DNA of 64,000 nucleotides from Isoetes taiwanensis (GCA_021234155.1 JAJEKV010000019.1:20420112-20484111), one strand, 5' to 3'. Shown: positions 1 through 11,880, counted from the first letter of the stretch. Notes: generated by a model not told the origin, from the letters alone. Numbers and translations are program-made.

Positions 1-176
1 TAGACCGAATTCAACGCGCAATATAGGTTTGGGCATTATTGTGAAGTTTTAGTAGGTTAGAGTAGGTGTTTGAGAATTCTGATTGCATATTTGAATTCAG
101 CCTGTTCGAATTAGTAAACAACAAGTTTCAAATTGTTAAAAATCGAATGTTTTTTATTTTGGCAAAAAAATAACTC

Positions 177-197
177 GTTATCACCTCTGGTGATAAC
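177..197. repeat. perfect 9 bp inverted repeat with 3 nt loop
   Basis: GTTATCACC at 177-185 and GGTGATAAC at 189-197 are exact reverse complements around TCT. The following 40 bases are crowded with GTTAG/CTAAC words on both strands, which resemble plant MYB-type binding cores. No gene start is recognisable downstream, so any regulatory role is speculative. Confidence 0.4.
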
Positions 198-1039
198 TCA
201 TTATACGTTATTTTCGCGTTAGCCGTTAGCTAACTACTAACTGCTAACTCCCAACTATGGAAGCAGAGGTGAAGGACTCATAAATCCAAGAAGCTGCCTC
301 GCTTTGAGCACGGCGCCGACCCGCCCAAGCCCCCGCCTCTTAAGTGTTCTTTCAACGTCTTCCAGTGAATGAAATGGCCGAAATCCCCAAAGCGATTTTT
401 TAAACAGAATCCACGGCCAAAAATTGAAGGCAATATCTGGTTTGTAAGCTATGTAGCCGAATCCTCGAGCTCTGAGGGACTAATCGGGACTCTGAACAAA
501 TAAAATAGAAGCATACGCATCGTAGTCTGGAGGAGCTCCACATCGCCGCCATTACACAAACACACAGACATCTTCGAGCAAGGAGTTCATGGGGAGGAAG
601 GCACTCTTCCTCTTTTTCTTTTTCATCATCAATAGGGTCGATTTCATTCTCTCTGTTCTTCTTTTCGATGGAACCCAGAATTTTAGACCAATCTGAAATA
701 TTAACAGGAGCAGATTAGTGCAGAACTTGCCTAAATTCAAGAGTTGGAAGCATCTGCCAGATCATCCGAGAAGCTGTGGGCATTGGCATTTGTAGAATGT
801 TAATCTAATTTATAGAAGGCCTCATCCAAGTCTAGCGATCCCACGCCCCAATTCAACCAATTTTCCATAAAAATAAAATAGAGTATGAATTGAGTCGTTT
901 AAAGTCACAGTGTAATTAAAAGCAGAATCATTTCTTCCTTCTAGGCCAGTCATGAACACCCACGATGGAGGCAGTGGAATTAATGGGGTATTGGAGCCTA
1001 TTCTATTAGCATAAGGTGGAACATAAGAATTAGGAAACC

Positions 1040-1041
<2 letters not shown>

Positions 1042-1071
<30 letters not shown>
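1042..1071 (-). repeat. 30-base poly(T) run
   Basis: An uninterrupted run of T. On the minus strand this would be a poly(A) tail of a retroposed sequence extending toward higher coordinates on the plus strand, but I find no target duplication and no coding remnant next to it. Confidence 0.5.
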
Positions 1072-1072
<1 letters not shown>

Positions 1073-2199
1073 TAAGGGCCTTCACGATATCCACATGAAC
1101 AAGCAAAACCGAGTAGGTTAAGTAAGCAATAAGTTCCCTTAACTTAATAAATCAATATGACAAGACAAATTGATGAATTTATATAGGCGCATCCATAGAT
1201 CTTGAGGAAAGCTTCAGAAAGATCATATGGTTATTCTGGCTTAGGCAAAGATATTTTTGGCTAAACGTAGATACAGGATTCAATTTTCTTAGTCGTGGAT
1301 GTGCATGGCATTATGCAGAGAATTTAAAGCCCGAGAGTTTTCTATTTAGCAGCGGAAAGTAATCCCACCCCTCAGACTTTTGAGCCTCACCATTTCGCAA
1401 AACCCATTGGCCGATTTCATCAAAGAAACTCACCGATTAAGATTGCAACCGAGGGCCAATTTGATTGATTACATATTTTAATCACCGGTTTTTAAACCTG
1501 TAGATGTCTTTCTCCTCCCTCCTCCCTCCCCTCCCAAAAAAAAAAAAAAATAATTTCTAAATTTCATGTATATATTCCCGAATTTATTAATTTAATGCCC
1601 ACTTTTCTCACATATATACATATAATAGAGACCCTATAGAGTGAAGTTGTATAAAATGGCAACAGGTTGGGCATTGAGTAATATGTAAGGTTTACCTTAT
1701 TTTCTTAGTATCGCAGGATCATGGCCAATGCAGGGCAAAGTCTATAACTAAATGACAAAACTATTTTGAGGCTCTTTAATTTATTTGATTAAAAAAAAAA
1801 CATCAAGATTAAAATTCTATATGTATTTATGCATACTTAAATTGTGCATTACACGATCTAACAAAATGATAACTCATAGATGGAAAAAGGAAAACGAAAA
1901 ATGGTGACTTCAAACAAGAATGAGATCGGTCCATGCACTAATTCAAGTCATACAGAGCACGATACAAGGTACTCCTTCACAAGTTTTCAAATATAGAATA
2001 TTTGTTAATTAGAATACATCAACGCTTCCATTAATATTATTATCATTAAATTGCCATATAGAGAACATAAAAAATCAAGGCCATTGTCAAATACACTGAG
2101 TATGGAGATGCATGATGAACAACACGAAACGGTGACTAAAAAAAGAGGGCGTCCAAGGTTAGTAGAAACATTTGAATTCTAATGTAGCGCATATTTAGA

Positions 2200-2266
2200 C
2201 CAGTAATCTCTATTGTTAGTAGCACTTCTAGAATTGTAATGTATACCAGTAATCTCTATTGTTAGT
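2200..2266 (+). repeat. 21-base direct repeat, 46 bp period
   Basis: The 21-base word starting CCAGTAATCTCTATTG is present exactly at 2200-2220 and again at 2246-2266, so one 46 bp unit is duplicated in tandem just upstream of the Helitron remnant. Confidence 0.7.
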
Positions 2267-2382
2267 TTATAATTCAATTAGATCGTGTATTTTTCTTAAA
2301 AATTATTAAAGGATAATAGGCTGCCTCAGGCGAATTCTGAACACCTTAGCGATGTTCAAATAGACAAAAATCCTTCGACATC

Positions 2383-4913
2383 GTGGAGTGGCAAAAAAAC
2401 TATTGTGCTCGAAAAAAATTAAAGACCACTGCATCTCCAATACCCGAGAGACAAATATCCGATAAACCAAAAAATGATTCAGTGTCTGATGAACAAAGTT
2501 CCATGGAGATTGTGATGGCAAATCAAATCTCCATGGAGCAACAGATAGAAGCTCCAAATCTCTCAGCCCCAATCTTATTAAGTGATATATCATTGTCTAA
2601 TCAACTAAACTCCATGGGCCTCATGATTCCAAATCAAATGCCCATATAAATACAAACCCTAAATTTGCTAGCTCCCATCTCATCAACTATGCATGACCAT
2701 TGGCAAAATAAAATCAAAAGAATGCAAAATCGCTCAAAAATCAGACCATGAACTACTAAAGTGGACTAAGACATGTGAAACATGTCACCTACAACTCTTA
2801 AATACTGAGAGCCCAACTTTTTGCTGTAATAATGGTCATCGTTTACTTCCACCTCTTGAACAACTTCCAAATCAATTGGAGGAGCTATACTCCATACACA
2901 AATTTGCAACAAACTCACGAGTAATTAACAATTTATTCGGCTTTCACTGACTTGGTGTTAAAGGCCACTTTGTCACCTTAAAAACACCTTTAGCTCTTGC
3001 TATTATGGGCCGAACGTATCATCGACTCTTATCTGCAAATGAGCCAAATAGCACTTTGCATTGGTATATATATGATGATACATGCCGATATGAAATTGCC
3101 ACTGATAGACATATAGCAGCTACTTGGATCATGCAAATTGCTACAACCTTAGATGCTATCAATCCAAACATCAAGAAATTGCAAACAGTAAAAGAACTAA
3201 ATGCTTCACCCGCAACACTCACGCTTTGCGCATCCAACAAAGATCGATGAAATCGCCGCATAATGCATGCCAACGACAAAGATACGACAAAACCAAGAAC
3301 CGGCAGCTAATTTGATGCGAAGTTTACCATAAACCAAGATTCATTAGTATCCCGGATATTATATACGAAACACTCCAATAACATTGTTCTTTCCACATGG
3401 AACGCCAGGTTGGCATCCACATAACGAACACAAAATGTCTCAAATAGACTGGTATCGAACTAGACTATTACACGAACCCCGCTTCTCACTATTGGGCAGA
3501 CTCTGTAATGAGTATCTCGTAGACATGTACTCAAGAGTAGAAGAGGAACGACTGAACTATATTGCGACAGAGGGTTACAGACAAAATTTAATGCAACACG
3601 AAGAAGACTTCATTGACGACGAAGACGAGGATACTCGACGTGGAATACTGCCAGCTTCTTTCTTAGGCTGCAATGGTGCACAGTCCAAGTAGCCGACGCA
3701 CTTGCACTTGCAAGAGTAAAAGGAAAGCCGACTCTATTTATAACTATGACAACTAATCCTACTTGGCCAGAAATAAACTCTCAACCAATGCCTGGACAAA
3801 ATGCATCGGATATTCCAATCATTGTCGCTCGAAGGCAATGAACGAAAGTGCAACAAATAAAGAGCATCATTCGCAATTTTTGGCCCATTATCTTACATGA
3901 TGCACGCTATTGAATTCTAAAATGCGCCTTCCACATGCACATATTGTTGTCAAGACTGACCATGATATCCCTGTGAATATGATTGACGAACTCATTTGTG
4001 CTGAACTACTGACAGATCCATTATTGCGAGCACAAGTAGAAAAGTATATGATCCATAGGCATACAAAATGATGCTTGAAAGAAAATAATAGATGTTGTTA
4101 TCATTACCGAAGCCCATAAAACCAACAACATACATACTATTAGACTAAAAGGGATATGTCCAACATAGAAGACAAACAGAGGACGAAATGTCTTCCCATA
4201 CATTCCATTCTTACTCCAAGAAATGGATTGCCATGTATACGCTATTATCGTGATCGACAAACCCACATATTCGCATACCTTTACGGCTACATATATAAGG
4301 GCTTCGATACCACTCGCCACATTAATGTAGACCATCAATCATCATCATCAACACAAGTACATCTAATATGACACTTCAATCCACGTATCAAGTGAATAAA
4401 GCTCAACCACAAATAAGAAGCTTTAAATTCAAGACTATTATCTCTCAGACGCTATTTGTCATCCATGGAAGCAGATGGAGAATCATGCCATACCACATGA
4501 TCGAAACATCCGTCGGGCCAAATGTCTTCCTTTGCATCTCAAAGGACAAAATAGACCACAATTTAGAAAAACTTCCGCAACAAATATTGAATTTCCACAT
4601 TGGACGTATTTCCTACGCCCACTCACCCCTCAATTTGATTCTATCACTTACATCGACTACAATGAGCATTACACATTTACTAGTTATAGATCAAACACCA
4701 TATTACAATCATCCAATCACCTCAACAAGAATATCCAAGCTAAAACACCTAAATGTTGTCCATGAATCCATTGAGAGGGCAACTCATCCGGCCGAATATG
4801 TCTATTGCTCTCAAAGGTTGGAGAACCATTCTACTTAAGAACCATCCTTCTCCACAAACCCGGACGCTCTTGGAAAGAGAGCTCAAAATTCAATGATGGT
4901 CAATAGTACCAAA
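2383..4913 (+). pseudogene. Helitron 1, Rep / helitron-like N-terminal half (broken)
   Basis: This is the N-terminal half of a RepHel protein, the rolling-circle replication initiator/helicase of Helitrons, scattered over several frames. In order I read: a CETC-x2-C type zinc-binding stretch followed by FCCNNGHRLLPP (about 2780-2860), GRTYHRLL and HWYIYDD (3005-3080), FFPHGTPGWHP then KMSQIDWYRTRLLHEPRFSL (3387-3500), TMTTNPTWPEI and a PGQ-ASDIPIIVAR block (3745-3835), RLPHAHIVVKTDHDIP with the HUH-type His pair (about 3925-3975), and AYLYGYIYKG with paired tyrosines (about 4275-4305). The last recognisable piece, YLRTILLHKPGRSW then FNDGQ and YQT, ends at about 4913 where the 11 kb inverted-repeat element begins. 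Stops and frameshifts separate nearly every block, so no working protein is possible. Its continuation is at 16167-17340 on the same strand. Identification is firm from the motif order; the start is uncertain. Confidence 0.9.
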
Positions 4914-4945
4914 CATTAGGGCGGATTTGGGGTCTCAAAATGGCC
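4914..4945 (+). repeat. left terminal inverted repeat
   Basis: CATTAGGG-C followed by the 23-base core at 4923-4945. The core is identical to the reverse complement of 16133-16155, and the outer 8 bases to that of 16159-16166. The right copy has two extra bases (AC>AGT-type spacer) between core and outer block. Confidence 0.9.
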
Positions 4946-4988
4946 CATATCTTGGGTTAAAGATTTCCACGCCGATTCGCCAGACCAA

Positions 4989-7000
4989 TCAGGTTTGCGC
5001 CTTTTTACGAAAAGTCGGTGATACTTGGCATGTAGAAGGATGAGCAGGCTTACTTGGCATCCACATGGCGATGTTCATAGGGGATACCGCTTTTATTGCA
5101 AACCATTTTAATGGCCCGTATTTTTTGGGAGTCGTCGCCACCGCCTCAAAATAATGGTGACTTTGACCGCCACCGCCGGGCCACCAACTCCCTTTGTCAA
5201 ATTTTGGCCAAACTTCCGTGATCGCCACTCCTACGCTTCTATCGCATCCTCTCCGGGCCTTCACCCCTCATCCGCAATCCATGTCTCCCCGTAATTTCTG
5301 TGTTCTTGCCCCATTTACGTAACTCCCAAGGTGAAGAAGTGGGAGGTTTTGTCTCAATAGGTTCGTGGTGAGTCCCACGCCATCAACGAGGGCTTTTGGA
5401 GCATAGAGTTAAGCCACAAAGGCGACGACGCGGCATTTACACATTGATAGGTAGGATAAAAGAGTTCAAGTTGAATTCTAGCGCCGGAAAGTGGAGAGTA
5501 TAACAATACGACATGCATATACCCCTTCGATATGGCCAAAGAGCTAATCTCCACCAAAAACAAAAATTCCCCAAAATTGCCCGCAAAATGGTAACCACTT
5601 TATCGATCACACGACGCCAAGCTATCCGCCTACTTAACCAAGCAGAGATAGTTTCGCCGTGCGGTGATCTCCTTTATCTTTTCATTCCTTTCGCTGACAC
5701 GCGTTTACAAACAAATTTATTGTGCGTTTATGTTTATCGACGTCGTGGGATGTCATTCCTACGAAAAGTATTAGTAGTGTACTTGTCGTATCACATAGAC
5801 ATCGGAATTGTCATTTTCCAAGGTATGGATGCCGTGACCTTGGGGTATAGGCATCCGGTTTTACGGACATGATTATAACGTAAAGGTCGTGAAACCGAGC
5901 TTGAGGCCTGAATTGCCCCCTTTAAGTGAACTTTGTAAGCCACGCATCAATGAGAACAACGTAATTGCAATGAAGAAATGCATGGTCGACGAGGTGCAAG
6001 CGGAATGTCCGAAAACGGAGGCGCGAGGATGAGTTTCAAAATCTTCACACCATTTGAGGTATTTGCTAACATATTCCGTGATGGCAGAAGTTCGAAAAGC
6101 TCCAAAGACATATAATGCTTTTCTCCCCCGCCGATTTTGTGGATGGCTTATTTTTGGTTCCGACTGGATGTTCGATTCCACCTAATCATCCAAATAAACT
6201 AACGAGGTCCGCCAGAAGTTAAGTCCTCCTTTAAGTTCGAGATACTTTCTTCCAAAACAATATTTATACGCTATTTGTCAACTAGAACGAAGGAAACAAA
6301 AAGAGAGGCTACACAACTTTTGGGAGCCGCTTGAGGACCATAACGCATTACCCGATGCGGTGGATATTCGAAAGTATGGTGAGGGGAGGAAGTCATTTAT
6401 ATAGCCACCATGGAAAGCTTAATGGCCATTATCGAAGCTAAGAGTGCTAATGGAGACAGAGGAGATTGCTAACGAAGTTCCATTATTTCATTGATGGCAT
6501 TAGGGTTGGTTACGTGCAAGAGGGAAATGTAAAGTTTAGTGAGTTTTACATCAACAAGAAATTGTCTATCGCCTAGCTTTGAATCTCGGTTTTTATTTGT
6601 GTTTTGTCTAATGTTTTTTAGGGTTCCGTATTTTGTCCCGATATTTTTAGGGTTCCGCATAATTATTTAAAAAAAGTCACCATCATATTTTACTTTAACT
6701 TCGCTTTTTACTATTTATCTCTTACCGCTTGTCTATTTTGTGTCAAGTTCGAGTATAAAGTGCCATCCGCCGAGAAGCCATGGCAAGAACTAAGCAAACC
6801 GCAAGGGATCCATCCGGGTGTAAGGCCGTGATTGCATTAGTCCGCCCTTCATCTAACCAAGTTCTCGATAGAGATTCTCCTCCTCCCACCATGCCTAAAT
6901 GTAAGACCCGAAAAGAAATCCGCATGACGTATCTACGGAGAAGCAAACCGAGTAAGTAGGGAGGTGCACTGGCCGGAGACGGAGGATGAAAATGTGAGAG
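4989..7000. other. left part of the 11 kb element, no named gene
   Basis: Short ORFs occur on both strands (for example minus 4989-5264, plus 5513-5872, minus 5873-6181), but none has a domain I recognise and each ends after 60-120 codons. Sequence is rich in CG, GCC and CCG words. The first copy of the recurrent word TCACACGACGCC lies at 5607-5618. The reading around 5820-6180 on the plus strand has long runs without stops in shifting frames, which suggests decayed coding sequence rather than random DNA, but I cannot assign it. Confidence 0.4.
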
Positions 7001-7149
7001 ACCGGGCGAGCGTAATATGACGCCGGATAATTATTGGGCAGCCGCTTCTTCTTGCTCTTTATCGCCCTCCCGCCCTTCCCGTGGAGGCGCCGTGACCTTC
7101 AAATCAAAGGAGGAGGCCCAACGCCGTAAAGGGGAAGGCTACCGTAAAT

Positions 7150-7290
7150 GTGAGGAGACGGAAGAGCTCTCGGCCGAAAGCAAATACCGCAAGAGTCGGC
7201 CGAAAGCAAATGTACCGCAAATGCCGGGTGAGGAGACGGGTCGAAGAAGAGTCGGTCGAAAGCAAATGCCCCAAATGCCGGGTGGGTGAG
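7150..7290 (+). repeat. degenerate minisatellite with CGAAAGCAAATG core
   Basis: The words CGGCCGAAAGCAAAT (7171), CGGCCGAAAGCAAATG (7197) and CGGTCGAAAGCAAATG (7253), each near CCGCAAATGCCGGGTG- or GAGGAGACGG-type words, form an imperfect short tandem array. It inflates ORFs in several frames (plus 7017-7289, plus 7150-7347, minus 7099-7326) that are rich in Arg, Glu and Pro, so these ORFs should not be taken as genes without other support. Confidence 0.6.
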
Positions 7291-7783
7291 GGTAGGTGGC
7301 CGGAAGCGAAGACTAAGCCCTGGCATTGGGTGAGCCAGCGAGATTAAGAAGTATCGAAGAGCACCGAGATGGTCATTCCGCCTCCCATTTGCCGTGCTCG
7401 CGGAAAGAGATTCTCGCGAAGAGTGTGGTGCGATACATCATACCGCCATAATTCAAGCTAACCGCTTTAAATGCTTTCAAATGGCTTCGAAGCGCTTGGT
7501 GTCTGGCCTCGTTTCGAGGACTCGCAGCCTTTTGCGCTAATACATGCTAAGCGGGGATCAAGCCATGCCCAAGGACACACGCGCTCGCCTTACGATAAGG
7601 GATCCCGAAAGTAATTATGGTCAAAATTTTATGGCTGAATACAACAAGAAGAAAGACCCCCTTAAAAAAGGTCGCGAAGTGCCTTTGTGTTTTTTTCATA
7701 TGTATAATAATCTTTAATGTAATGGCTTTTATAAGTTTAATCTTTAGTCCATTTCTTTCTTAGAAGCCTAGGTTCGCTTTGTA

Positions 7784-7801
7784 TTTTTTTTTTTTTTTTT
7801 T
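7784..7801. repeat. 18-base poly(T) run
   Basis: A plain T run just before the second TCACACGACGCC word. It could be a reversed poly(A) tail or the T-rich 3' end of one of the cassettes. Confidence 0.5.
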
Positions 7802-7885
7802 AATGTTATAATGAGGATCACACGACGCCAAGAAAAGCATTGTGCTTTTTGTTGCACATAGTAGTTTTCGCTGCCGCAGTGATCC

Positions 7886-7913
7886 AACCCTAACCCTAAC
7901 CCTAACCCTAAAA
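7886..7913 (-). repeat. interstitial telomere-like (CCCTAA)4
   Basis: Four exact CCCTAA units (7888-7911) with a leading AA and trailing AA. The unit is the six-base TTAGGG type, not the seven-base TTTAGGG usual in most land plants. It lies inside the 11 kb inverted-repeat element, about 60 bases after a copy of TCACACGACGCC. It is short enough to have arisen by slippage or by telomerase-like repair of a break. Confidence 0.8.
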
Positions 7914-8055
7914 TGTACGGGACAAATCTCCCCACAAAACAACAGGTCCCCTTTCATAATCGACAACGCCTACTTGAGTTCGGCGACAAATATTTTACCA
8001 CCCTAAACATCTTCTTGTTGCCGTCCGGGCCGGGATTGTTATGTGAAGTTCCCGA

Positions 8056-9310
8056 ATGGTATGCATCCGCCTCTACATGACAACGAGGAAGTTGCCCGAC
8101 CACGATTTATCCGCTCTATTGCAAGGAGTTGGACATCATGGCAAACAAGAGCGAGCTTTGATGCTATCGCGAGGTTGCTTTAGCTTTCACCCGACCGCTT
8201 GGTCTCGGGCCAAGACGCCCTTGCGTGATGTCCCCTCGCTCGTGGATTCCAAAACCAGCTCTAGAGGAGGCGGCTTCCCATTTGCAAACAAATAAGATGT
8301 TTTTCAAGAATGCCGCCAGCAACGGGCTCCTCCTGGTCAAGGCCCCTTGTACTTTAAGAAGGTATCTTATTTCTCTTTGCCATTTGCATTTGCTAGTTAT
8401 TGCATTCTCGCCGCCAAACCAAGATACACCGGAAACAATGAAATCTTTAAGCCAAGGGGAGTCAGGCTTATGTGATGATGTCGACTATGACGAGAAATGG
8501 AGATAGATCTACAAGAAGAAGAGCAAGAATGTAGGAGTTTTAGCTTCGACGACCGCCTTGGGGTGAACCAGAGGAGGAAGATGATTCAAGGTGATGAGGA
8601 TGAGGATGAGGATGAAAAGAAGTTGTCCGACATAATGCCAATTTTAGTGGAAGGCAAAGAATACCTATTGCTAAGGATATACCGAGGAACACGCCTTTTG
8701 TTACTTAATGTGTGCTAGGGAAGACGAAGCTTATCAAGATCTTTGGTCGAATGGGTAAACCTAGGCCTAGATTTTGAAGAGGATTTGGACAAAGAGATGT
8801 TTGAAGTGTCTTCTTATACCGGCAATGCTATAAAGCTTAAAGAAGCCTATGAGAGGTCGGAGTCTCGATTTGCTCAAGAGGAGGCTAATCTACCAACGAA
8901 GAAGAATTCCATCTCCGGCAAAACCGCCAATGATCTACAGTGTTTGGCGTGCCCTTCACCAATCAAGGGTAAAAGATAAGCCTCATAGATGAGGAGAAAT
9001 GTGAAGAAGATAAGCTTGAGGGTTCTTATTTGTGGAAGTAGATGATTTTTCTTGCCGACATGCACGGGGGGACAGAAAGATTGAAGGATTCTACATTGTT
9101 ACGATATATCTCAAGATTCGCTAATGGGGAGATAATCGCCTTTCGCAGAACTTTCAAATTCAAAAGGTGCGTAGTTTGTCTATTACATCCGCATTATGCA
9201 TGTTCGAACCATTCCCAATTGGCAAAACACCGGGGTGATAGCACCGGGCGGATGTTGTGCTACAATATTTTGACGACCAAGCCGGCCTCGCGGGCAGCAA
9301 TATGTTAAAT
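8056..9310 (+). pseudogene. unrecognised decayed coding region with acidic tract
   Basis: Consecutive short plus-strand ORFs (8056-8295, 8225-8506, 8497-8718, 8743-8979, 9042-9308) follow one another with small overlaps and only small gaps, as if one gene were broken by frameshifts. The most protein-like part is 8497-8979: a Glu/Asp tract DEDEDEDE encoded by GATGAG repeats (about 8598-8628), then DIMPILVEGKEYLLLRIYRG, and further on LDFEEDLDKEMFEVSSY and AYERSESRFAQEEANL. I know no family with this order. It may be the transposition gene of the surrounding inverted-repeat element or a captured host gene. Codon use with many CG-containing codons sets it apart from the AT-rich flanks. Confidence 0.35.
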
Positions 9311-9710
9311 TTTTTAGTCACCGGGCTTGACTCACCCAAGGTTGGAAGTCGGGGTCGATAACATGGAAGTCATTGCCTTGTTGGATCAAGGCAAGGCAGG
9401 GATTGAAAGAGCATGAAATTGACGAATTTAAGCTTGAAAAAATTGGAAGTTATATATTTTCCAACTTGTATCGGTAAAATTATTTATGTATAGATTGTAT
9501 TACCAAATTACTAATAAAAATTATTTTATTTGTATTTATTCACATCACGCCAAATACATCACCGATTTTCATTATATCTAGGTTTTCAAGTCAGTGATAT
9601 TTCTCTCAAGAAATGAAATATTATTGAAAAAAAAACAATTAATTTATTTATTCCTCATACGACGCGCGAGAAGCAACTCGCGGTGACTCAAGCTACTACG
9701 AAATCTATGT

Positions 9711-9718
9711 TATAAATA
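9711..9718 (+). promoter_or_regulatory. TATA box, cassette A
   Basis: TATAAATA followed by GAAGACC, 86 bases before the ATG at 9804. The same box and about 40 flanking bases recur in unit 2 at 10633. Confidence 0.6.
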
Positions 9719-9803
9719 GAAGACCTATGTCCACTCGACGTCCGACGCCCCCGCCTTTGTGCTCATCTTTCTACTCCGCCCCCGCCTTTCCACCTTCCGC
9801 CCG

Positions 9804-10235
9804 ATGGCATCATCATCTTCTAGCAAGCGACCACGCCAAGATAGCACTCCCAAATGCCTGTGAGTTCGCGCGGACATCACCCTTGCACCTGGTGATGAAG
9901 AGATTCAAGGAGATCCATGATGAAAACAACCGCCTCGCCGCCGGCAGAATATGGAGGCGGTCGGCGATTAGCCTTCACGAGGGCGCCGGGCCGCATGAGC
10001 CAGACATTGAGCTCAAGGAAACATTCGCCATGTACCAAGAGGCTTACGAGTCGCCAGGTCGGTGGGCGCTTTGAAACTACTCAAAAGATTTCGCAGCCTT
10101 AGAAGATATGGAGAAGAAGCCCGAGCCGAGGATGAGAACGCCAGCCTTTTACTTGCCACCAAGTAGATCTTGAAAATCAGCTAGAGGATCCCGAAGATCC
10201 CTAGCCGCTGTATCTATCTATTTTTGCTTCAAAGA
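9804..10235 (+). pseudogene. small MASSSS protein gene, cassette A
   Basis: The ATG at 9804 opens MASSSSSKRPRQD and meets TGA at 9861, after 19 codons. The rest of the family reading continues in another frame as MKRFKEIHDENNRLAAG (about 9894-9945), ELKETFAMYQEAYESPGRW (about 10011-10070), and then FAALEDMEKK. The helical, charged character (heptad-like spacing of Leu/Ile with Lys/Glu) suggests a coiled coil of roughly 120-130 residues if intact. No enzyme motif is visible. Its paralogue in cassette B keeps the same promoter and 3' region. Frameshifted relative to cassette B, so probably not functional as read. Function unknown. Confidence 0.5.
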
Positions 10236-10632
10236 AAAGTTTTTTCTATTTTTGTTTCTATCTATCCTCTTGTTCCAATGTATATTCTGCTTTATTAAAA
10301 GTTCACACGATGCAAAAATGCCTTGCTTGCAATTAGGTAGCAATCAATGGATTTCGGCCGTGGTGATCTCCATGCCGCTCTATTTTGCTTCAATGAGAAG
10401 TTCTATCTTTAGTTATATATCAGTAAAATTACTTATGTATAGATTGTATCACCGAAATTATCAATAAAAATTATCACACGAAGCGCGCCGCGGTGATATT
10501 TCTCCGAAGAAAAGACGCCGAGAAGAAGTAACGGTCCTTTTTTCCTCACACGACGCCGAGTAACGGTCCATTTTCCCCGACCGACGCATCCTTCGCTGGC
10601 CGTGGTGACTCAAGCTACTACGAAATCTATGT

Positions 10633-10640
10633 TATAAATA
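10633..10640 (+). promoter_or_regulatory. TATA box, cassette B
   Basis: TATAAATA within the same conserved 40-base block as cassette A, 79 bases before the ATG at 10719. Confidence 0.6.
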
Positions 10641-10718
10641 GAAGACCTTCTATCTTGCCTTCGACCGGATCCTTCCGCTTCGCGCTTTTTCTATCTTCTA
10701 CTTTCGCTTTCGCCTTCG

Positions 10719-10883
10719 ATGGCATCTTCATCCTCCTCCAGCCAGTTTAATCGCCCAGAGTTTCCATGGACATCACCCTTTGCAAGCAGGATGAAGAGAT
10801 TCAAGGAGATTCACGACGAAAATGTTCGCCTCGTCAGCCGAAAGATCGAGGCCAAAGTTAGAATTACGGGGGCCGCCGCATGA
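10719..10883 (+). CDS. small MASSSS protein, cassette B (54 codons)
   Basis: An uninterrupted ORF from ATG 10719 to TGA 10881: Ser-rich start (MASSSSSSQF), then RPEFPWTSPFASR, then the family core MKRFKEIHDENVRLVSRKIE and a short Ala end. The reading of cassette A continues for about 75 further residues after the equivalent point; here that part (TKTEANSRRVEALL, then FAAVEDMEKKLEV near 10910-11010) is present in other frames, so the protein is either shortened or frameshifted. TATA box 79 bases upstream; AT-rich 3' region with ATTAAA and the TCACACGACGC word downstream at 11164. Acts unknown; likely a helical non-enzymatic protein carried by the 11 kb element. Confidence 0.45.
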   Translation: MASSSSSSQFNRPEFPWTSPFASRMKRFKEIHDENVRLVSRKIEAKVRITGAAA

Positions 10884-11631
10884 GCGGTGACATTGAGTCA
10901 CCGCAACATTCACCAAAACCGAGGCCAATAGTCGTAGGGTCGAGGCGCTTTTAATCGCGACACAATATTTCGCAGCGGTAGAAGATATGGAGAAGAAGCT
11001 CGAAGTCGCGAGGATGAGAACGCAGCCTTTACGGCCAGCCTACGATCATCAAAATCAACGTGATCATGAAGATCCCTAGCCATTGTATCTATATATTTTT
11101 GTTTCAAAGAAAAGTTTTTCTATTTCTTTTTCTATCTCGTTTCTTGTTGTGTTTTATTAAAGATCACACGACGCTGAAATGCCATGCTTGCAATTAGGTA
11201 GCAATCAATGGATTTCGCCGATGATCTCCATAACGCATACCTCGCTATATGTATAAATTCCTAATTTATTAATGGAAACTATATGTAACACAAATATCTA
11301 GCTAAATTATGTGATAACTTGCGTGTTAATGCTAATTAGTCATATCTAGGATTGGCAAGCCAATACCCAAAGCACGCGGCATGTGGATGACAACGCCTAT
11401 TCACATACGCGGGCATGTGGATGACAACGCCATGCCAAGGACGCGGCATGCGCCGCCACAATAACACCGACTTTTTGTACGCCCGCATACGCGACGGCTA
11501 GGATATGACGGATCCCATCATGCAACATAGGCTACCGCTGCCTGATTGCATGCTATAATTTTGCCTCGTGAGGATTATTACACAACTTTATCCAGACGCG
11601 AACCGAGATTCCAACATATCTCTAGTTTCCA

Positions 11632-11880
11632 TATAAAACCCTCTCCTGAGGCCTTTTGTCTTCTCCTATCCGGCCATCTCCTTGCGTTTGTCTACCACAT
11701 CCGCCATCTATCCCGCAGAGGACAAGGCCACCTTCTCCCATCACTTTAAATGGCCTCCAAATTTAAGTTCCATCCCCTCTATAGGAATCGTTGGTGATTA
11801 CCGCCTCCGTGAAGTGAGATCTTGTCTCAAGTTCTGCTCAAGGAAATTAAGAACATTTCGTAAATGGGAAAGTTTTTGAG
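11632..11880 (+). pseudogene. diverged cassette C (TATA box plus MAS start)
   Basis: TATAAAA at 11632-11638 is followed 111 bases later by ATG at 11750 opening MASKFKFHPLYRNRW before a TGA. Spacing and the MAS opening match cassettes A, B and D, but the core MKRFKE motif is not clear. A further plus ORF, 11682-11879, overlaps in another frame. Likely a decayed member of the same family. Confidence 0.35.

Larger units (their letters stand above)
1..2300. other. gene-free left edge
   Basis: No convincing gene is seen. Short ORFs on the minus strand (552-740, 822-1106) are low-complexity or cross a T tract and have no recognisable domain. The stretch contains a perfect short inverted repeat, a 30-base T run, a pyrimidine-rich tract ending in 15 A, and a 21-base direct repeat, listed separately. 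At 2110-2160 the plus strand can be read as a short basic KKRGRPR (AT-hook-like) peptide just ahead of the Helitron reading, but there is too little around it to call a gene. Confidence 0.6.
9462..11240 (+). repeat. two-unit tandem duplication, about 0.92-0.95 kb per unit
   Basis: Unit 1 begins near 9462 and unit 2 near 10416. Matching landmarks: TCGGTAAAATTATTTATGTA-like leader (9467 and 10420), the stretch GACTCAAGCTACTACG through TATAAATAGAAGACCT (9684-9725 and 10605-10648, identical over about 40 bases), a MASSSS start codon region, ATGAAGAGATTCAAGGAGAT (9894 and 10789), AAAGAAAAGTTTTT, and GCAATTAGGTAGCAATCAAT in the 3' stretch (10329 and 11191). The duplication therefore carries promoter, ORF and 3' region together. 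Confidence 0.85.

Noticed and set aside
1042-1071. Long T run as the tail of a minus-strand retroposon
   Set aside because: No target duplication and no retroelement sequence next to it.
7017-7347. Arg/Glu-rich overlapping ORFs as genes
   Set aside because: They arise from a degenerate short tandem repeat that is open in several frames.
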